A stretch of 32,420 nt of DNA from positions 1 to 32,420 of the forward strand of contig CAZEVI010000004.1 of NCBI GenBank assembly GCA_964515615.1, given 5' to 3'. Source of the stretch: CAZEVI01 sp964515615. GTDB lineage: Bacteria > Patescibacteriota > UBA1384 > XYA2-FULL-43-10 > CAINNR01. Shown in pieces: positions 30,020 to 32,420 of this stretch (position 1 is the first letter of the stretch; every line of letters starts with the position of its first letter). The position numbers were made by a program, and so were the translations under genes. The notes under the pieces were generated by a model. The model was given only the letters and a program-made list of their open reading frames with translations, was not told the DNA's origin and made no database searches.

Positions 30020-31270
30020 TTATTTTTTAGCTTTTTTTGTTTTTGATTTGGTTTTTTTTGCTTCTTTTTCTTCCGGCTTCTCCGGCTTTTCTTCGACTGC
30101 CTCAATTTTGGAATCTTTTTCCTCCGATTTTCCTTTCCTAACCGCTTTCAAACTAAGTCCCAACCGATGTGTTTCCGGCTCAATTGAGATAATTTTGAAC
30201 TGATAATCTTTGCCAAGTTCAACAACTTGGCTCGGGTCGATTACATGCTGATCGGAAAGCTCAGAGACATGAACCAAACCGTCAATTTCATCATCCAGTG
30301 AAACAAATGCCCCAAATGGTGTTATTTTGGTTACCGAGCCACTGACGATTTGACCGACTTTGTATCTCTTAGCCGCGTTTGTCCAAGGATCATCAGCCAG
30401 TTTTTTTAACGACAAAGATAATTTTCCGTCTTCAATGGCAATCACCATTACTTTAATCGTGTCGCCAACTTTGAAAATTTGATTCAAATCGGAAACCCTC
30501 GACCAAGAAACTTCGGAAATATGAACCAGCCCTTCAACCAGCGGATCAATTTTTACAAACAAACCAAAATCAACAATTCCGGAAATTTTGCCTTCCAAAA
30601 CGTCGCCAACTTTATATTTTTCAATTTTTGATGCCAGTTTTTCAGCATCAACCGCTTTTTCCGAGAAGATCAATTTATTAGAAGGCTTGTCGCAATTAAT
30701 AACCTTAACCATAATTTTTTCGCCAATCAATTTATTCAATCGCGAAAGAATCTCTTCCCGATCGCCGCCGGAAACTCGCGGATAATGTTCTGACGAAAGT
30801 TGGGATACCGGCAAAAATCCGGGGATGCCACCGATTTCTGAAATTAAGCCACCTTTGTTAGCCTCGTTGATGGTAATTTCCACCGGCTCGCCGGTGTTGT
30901 ATCTCTCTTCCATATCTTTCCAATAACGCTCGCGGTCAGCTCTTTTGAGAGACAAAACGACATTACCATCTTCGTCTTCAAGAAGGATAACATAGGCAAA
31001 AATTGTGTCGCCGACTTTGACGTCGGAATTTAGAGTAATCTCTTTCTCCGGCACATAACCAAGCGACAAACCGGAAACATCAGTCCAGATTTTATTCCTT
31101 GACACCGACAATATTTTAGCTTCAACAATTTCGCCTTCTTTGTACGGCAAAAGCTGATCACCGGCTTCGGCAATCAAACTCTCCATGCTTTCCATGACCG
31201 GGACTTTTGTTTTCTTGTCTTTTTTTTCAACTTTTTTTACTTTCTCTACAGTTTTCGTAACTTTTGGCAT
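30020..31270 (-). CDS. rpsA: Ribosomal protein S1, four S1 domains
   Basis: 416 residues, shorter than the six-domain E. coli protein (557) but usual for many Gram-positive and CPR genomes. S1 captures mRNA at the 30S platform. The S1 (OB-fold) repeats lie at about residues 45-109, 125-203, 221-289 and 304-375. The last two are the best preserved (VGDVLEGKISGIVDFGLFVKI; VGQIVSGSVTKITPFGAFVSL). The N-terminus and the C-terminal tail (KKTKSKTKKAKK) are lysine-rich. ATG at 31268-31270 with AAGGAG upstream. It precedes the MBL-like gene by 19 bases, with no obvious functional tie. Confidence 0.93.
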   Translation of the reverse strand: MPKVTKTVEKVKKVEKKDKKTKVPVMESMESLIAEAGDQLLPYKEGEIVEAKILSVSRNKIWTDVSGLSLGYVPEKEITLNSDVKVGDTIFAYVILLEDEDGNVVLSLKRADRERYWKDMEERYNTGEPVEITINEANKGGLISEIGGIPGFLPVSQLSSEHYPRVSGGDREEILSRLNKLIGEKIMVKVINCDKPSNKLIFSEKAVDAEKLASKIEKYKVGDVLEGKISGIVDFGLFVKIDPLVEGLVHISEVSWSRVSDLNQIFKVGDTIKVMVIAIEDGKLSLSLKKLADDPWTNAAKRYKVGQIVSGSVTKITPFGAFVSLDDEIDGLVHVSELSDQHVIDPSQVVELGKDYQFKIISIEPETHRLGLSLKAVRKGKSEEKDSKIEAVEEKPEKPEEKEAKKTKSKTKKAKK

Positions 31271-31317
31271 TTTACTCCTTAATATATATTGGGGATTTTT
31301 ACTCTGACAAAATATGG

Positions 31318-31713
31318 TTATTTTTTCTTCTTGCTTTTTGGTAAATACTGAACATATCTTTGATGATTTTTGATTGCCCTAATTTCCACTTGCATTTTAC
31401 CGAATGAATAAATGGTAATTGCGAAGTACCAAATAATCGCTACCACTATCAAGGCAAAGATTACGATTCGACTGCCGACGTAGGGGATGCTTTCGAAACG
31501 GAAGAACAAAACGATAACCCCAAGAATTCCAATGGTCAGAAAAAAATTAAATAATCGCGACCGCAAGCCTTTGTGGATACTCCGATTGTAGCCAAGGAAA
31601 ATTGAGATAATGATGAATAACAGAAAAATGCCGACGGCGGTCAGAAAAAGTCGCTGGTTTTGCGGAGCGGCGTAAGAAAACAGATAGTCGGTTGTAATGT
31701 AATTTTTCAACAT
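31318..31713 (-). CDS. Small integral membrane protein, unknown
   Basis: 131 residues with three clear membrane segments (LFLTAVGIFLLFIIISIFL, LFNFFLTIGILGVIVLFF, IVIFALIVVAIIWYFAITI) and a basic C-terminal tail (YLPKSKKKK) likely facing the cytosol. I recognise no family. ATG at 31711-31713 with no Shine-Dalgarno. It lies 47 bases upstream of rpsA and just downstream of tRNA-Val, and it may be co-transcribed with either. Confidence 0.75.
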   Translation of the reverse strand: MLKNYITTDYLFSYAAPQNQRLFLTAVGIFLLFIIISIFLGYNRSIHKGLRSRLFNFFLTIGILGVIVLFFRFESIPYVGSRIVIFALIVVAIIWYFAITIYSFGKMQVEIRAIKNHQRYVQYLPKSKKKK

Positions 31714-31773
31714 AATATTTTAGTTAATCATTCACCACATCACGAGAGGATGATGATAGTTGCATACAAATTT

Positions 31774-31850
31774 TGGTGGGCGCTGGGGGATTCGAACCCG
31801 CGACCTACTCGGTGTAAACGAGTTGCTCTAACCAGCTGAGCTAAGCGCCC
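31774..31850 (-). tRNA. tRNA-Val (anticodon UAC)
   Basis: 77 bases with encoded CCA. Acceptor stem GGGCGCT (31844-31850) pairs with AGCGCCC (31778-31784). D-arm TAGCTCAGCTGGTTAGAGC, anticodon loop TTTACAC with TAC, and T-arm GGGTTCGAATCC are present. Confidence 0.96.
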
Positions 31851-31932
31851 AAAAATTTTATTCTCTAATTTGCAATAATCTAAAAAACGCTTCCGATATA
31901 AATCTTCTTTCTTGTTATATTGAATACATCAA

Positions 31933-31968
31933 CCCCACATAGCTCAAATAAATTTGAGCGACGTGGGG
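31933..31968 (-). repeat. Hairpin downstream of the tRNA-Leu 3' fragment
   Basis: CCCCAC pairs with GTGGGG and, inside, GCTCAAAT with ATTTGAGC, with a three-base internal loop. The sister hairpin beside the intact tRNA is at about 32078-32114. No T run follows, so it is not a standard terminator. Confidence 0.7.
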
Positions 31969-32135
31969 TGGTGGGCAGAACAGGACTTGGTCACTCGTAA
32001 AATTCTACTGAATTTTCGCTCGACCCCGGCTCGGTGCCGTCGCGCCTCCGCCTTTCAAGTCCTCAACTATCCGATACACCCCGTATAGCTCAAATAAATT
32101 TGAGCGACGTGGGGTGGTGGGCAGAACAGGACTTG
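31939..32135. repeat. 51-bp direct repeat holding the tRNA-Leu(GAG) 3' end (att-like)
   Basis: Exact copies at 31939-31989 and 32085-32135. Each holds the last 21 bases of tRNA-Leu(GAG), including CCA and half of the T-loop, plus a hairpin. The 95 bases between are GC-richer than the surroundings. On the minus strand at 31991-32062 they have an open stretch ending DGTEPGSSENSVEFYE and a TGA, just before the repeat. A duplicated tRNA 3' end of this kind is the classic trace of an integrated element. Confidence 0.8.
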
Positions 32136-32201
32136 AACCTGCACGGCCTTGCGGCCACAGCCACCTCAAGGCTGCGTGTATACCAATTCCACCACCTGCC
32201 C
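32115..32201 (-). tRNA. tRNA-Leu (anticodon GAG)
   Basis: 87 bases with encoded CCA. Acceptor GGGCAGG (32195-32201) pairs with TCTGCCC (32119-32125). The D-arm TGGTGGAATTGGTATAC, anticodon loop TTGAGGT with GAG, long variable arm and T-arm GGTTCAAGTCC are complete. Its 3' end is duplicated downstream as part of an att-like repeat. Confidence 0.95.
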
Positions 32202-32263
32202 TTTTAAAAGATTTTGGATTATGAATCTATCTGTGCAAATTTGCGACCAAAAATCTCTGATTC

Positions 32264-32287
32264 AAAAAACCTCGGCACCAGCCCGAG
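32264..32287 (-). terminator. Intrinsic terminator upstream of tRNA-Leu(GAG)
   Basis: Minus strand CTCGG (32283-32287) pairs with CCGAG (32271-32275) around GCTGGTG, followed by G and six T (32264-32269). The promoter at 32337-32365 feeds into it. Confidence 0.72.
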
Positions 32288-32330
32288 ATATAATTAACGA
32301 TATCTATTCAAGCTGGATTAATGATTTTCT
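32264..32330 (-). ncRNA. Candidate small RNA or attenuated leader
   Basis: A promoter at 32337-32365 predicts a start near 32330, and the terminator at 32264-32287 would end the transcript after about 67 bases. No open frame of note lies in it. It may be a small RNA, or a leader whose read-through supplies tRNA-Leu(GAG), for which no other good promoter was found. Confidence 0.35.
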
Positions 32331-32336
32331 AAATTA

Positions 32337-32365
32337 ATTGTAGCAAATGAAATAAAAAAAAGCAA
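32337..32365 (-). promoter_or_regulatory. Promoter upstream of the candidate small RNA and tRNA-Leu
   Basis: Minus strand TTGCTT (32360-32365), 17 bases, TACAAT (32337-32342) preceded by TGC. It fits the extended -10 pattern. The remaining 32366-32420 shows nothing I can assign. Confidence 0.55.
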
Positions 32366-32420
32366 GGCTATAACTTACCGACTTGAACACACCCCAATAT
32401 TTTTTGATGCAAAATTCCGT

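Noticed and set aside
31281..31310. TTGTCA/TATATT promoter directly before rpsA
   Set aside because: The predicted transcript start would fall in or after the Shine-Dalgarno sequence, so it cannot supply a usable leader.
32149..32337. 62-residue plus-strand open frame over tRNA-Leu(GAG)
   Set aside because: Its first third is the antisense of the tRNA and the rest has no protein-like pattern or ribosome binding site.
1..32420. UGA recoding as in Gracilibacteria or Absconditabacteria
   Set aside because: Several clear genes (pcm, hpf, the polymerase gene, the coiled-coil gene) end at TGA with the expected C-termini, and no conserved gene contains in-frame TGA.
1..32420. CRISPR array or defence system
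   Set aside because: No regularly spaced repeats of 25-40 bases with unique spacers and no recognisable Cas, restriction or toxin-antitoxin genes.

Overview
The window looks like a core-genome segment from a host-dependent bacterium of the Patescibacteria (Candidate Phyla Radiation, CPR) type, but its lineage cannot be fixed from sequence alone. It is AT-rich and compact. It carries a short alanyl-tRNA synthetase without the usual C-terminal domain, a slim four-domain S1 protein, and several small-genome hypothetical proteins: a baseplate-J-like membrane protein, PsbP-like anchored proteins, and a metallo-beta-lactamase relic that has lost its metal ligands. All genes read with standard stops, and UGA is used as a stop. 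Almost everything is on the minus strand. Many transcripts seem to start from extended -10 promoters (TGnTAnnnT).

Layout from left to right. 1-1095 holds the start of gpmI and a pcm-type methyltransferase. 1171-4089 holds secA with its own promoter and terminator. 4060-4486 is a short plus-strand transcription unit of unknown nature, divergent from secA. 4575-7770 holds hpf, serS and lysS, separated by AT-rich repeats. 7786-8562 is a decayed zone with repeat fragments, a frameshifted small plus-strand gene and a doubtful micro-ORF. 8563-9792 is a Y-family DNA polymerase and 9959-10417 is greA. 10576-14928 is the cell-elongation cluster mreB-mreC-mreD-mrdA.

15045-24155 is the most unusual part. 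A tight minus-strand run encodes an FtsA/PilM-like actin-family ATPase, a heptad-repeat coiled-coil protein, two paralogous PsbP-like membrane-anchored proteins, a large baseplate-J-like membrane protein, RuvX, MltG, a 107-residue protein, and an 837-residue protein. The last joins glycine-rich hydrophobic segments to a C-terminal DHH-phosphoesterase-like domain. The pairing suggests an envelope-associated assembly next to housekeeping functions, but its role is unknown.

24414-27111 holds alaS and a membrane-anchored SLT lytic transglycosylase. 27151-28260 is a relic of an integrated element: a double-HTH regulator with an amber codon in its second HTH, the C-terminal remnant of a serine recombinase, and tRNA-Leu(UAA). 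28403-31713 holds an NrnA-like DHH phosphoesterase, the MBL relic, ribosomal protein S1 and a small membrane protein. The right end has tRNA-Val(UAC) and tRNA-Leu(GAG). The 3' end of the latter, with its flanking hairpin, is duplicated as a 51-bp att-like direct repeat. A possible small RNA lies upstream of it.

Dispersed palindromic AT-rich elements (26314-26429, 28276-28390, 29433-29493) and REP-like fragments lie between genes. No CRISPR array, rRNA or intact insertion sequence was seen.
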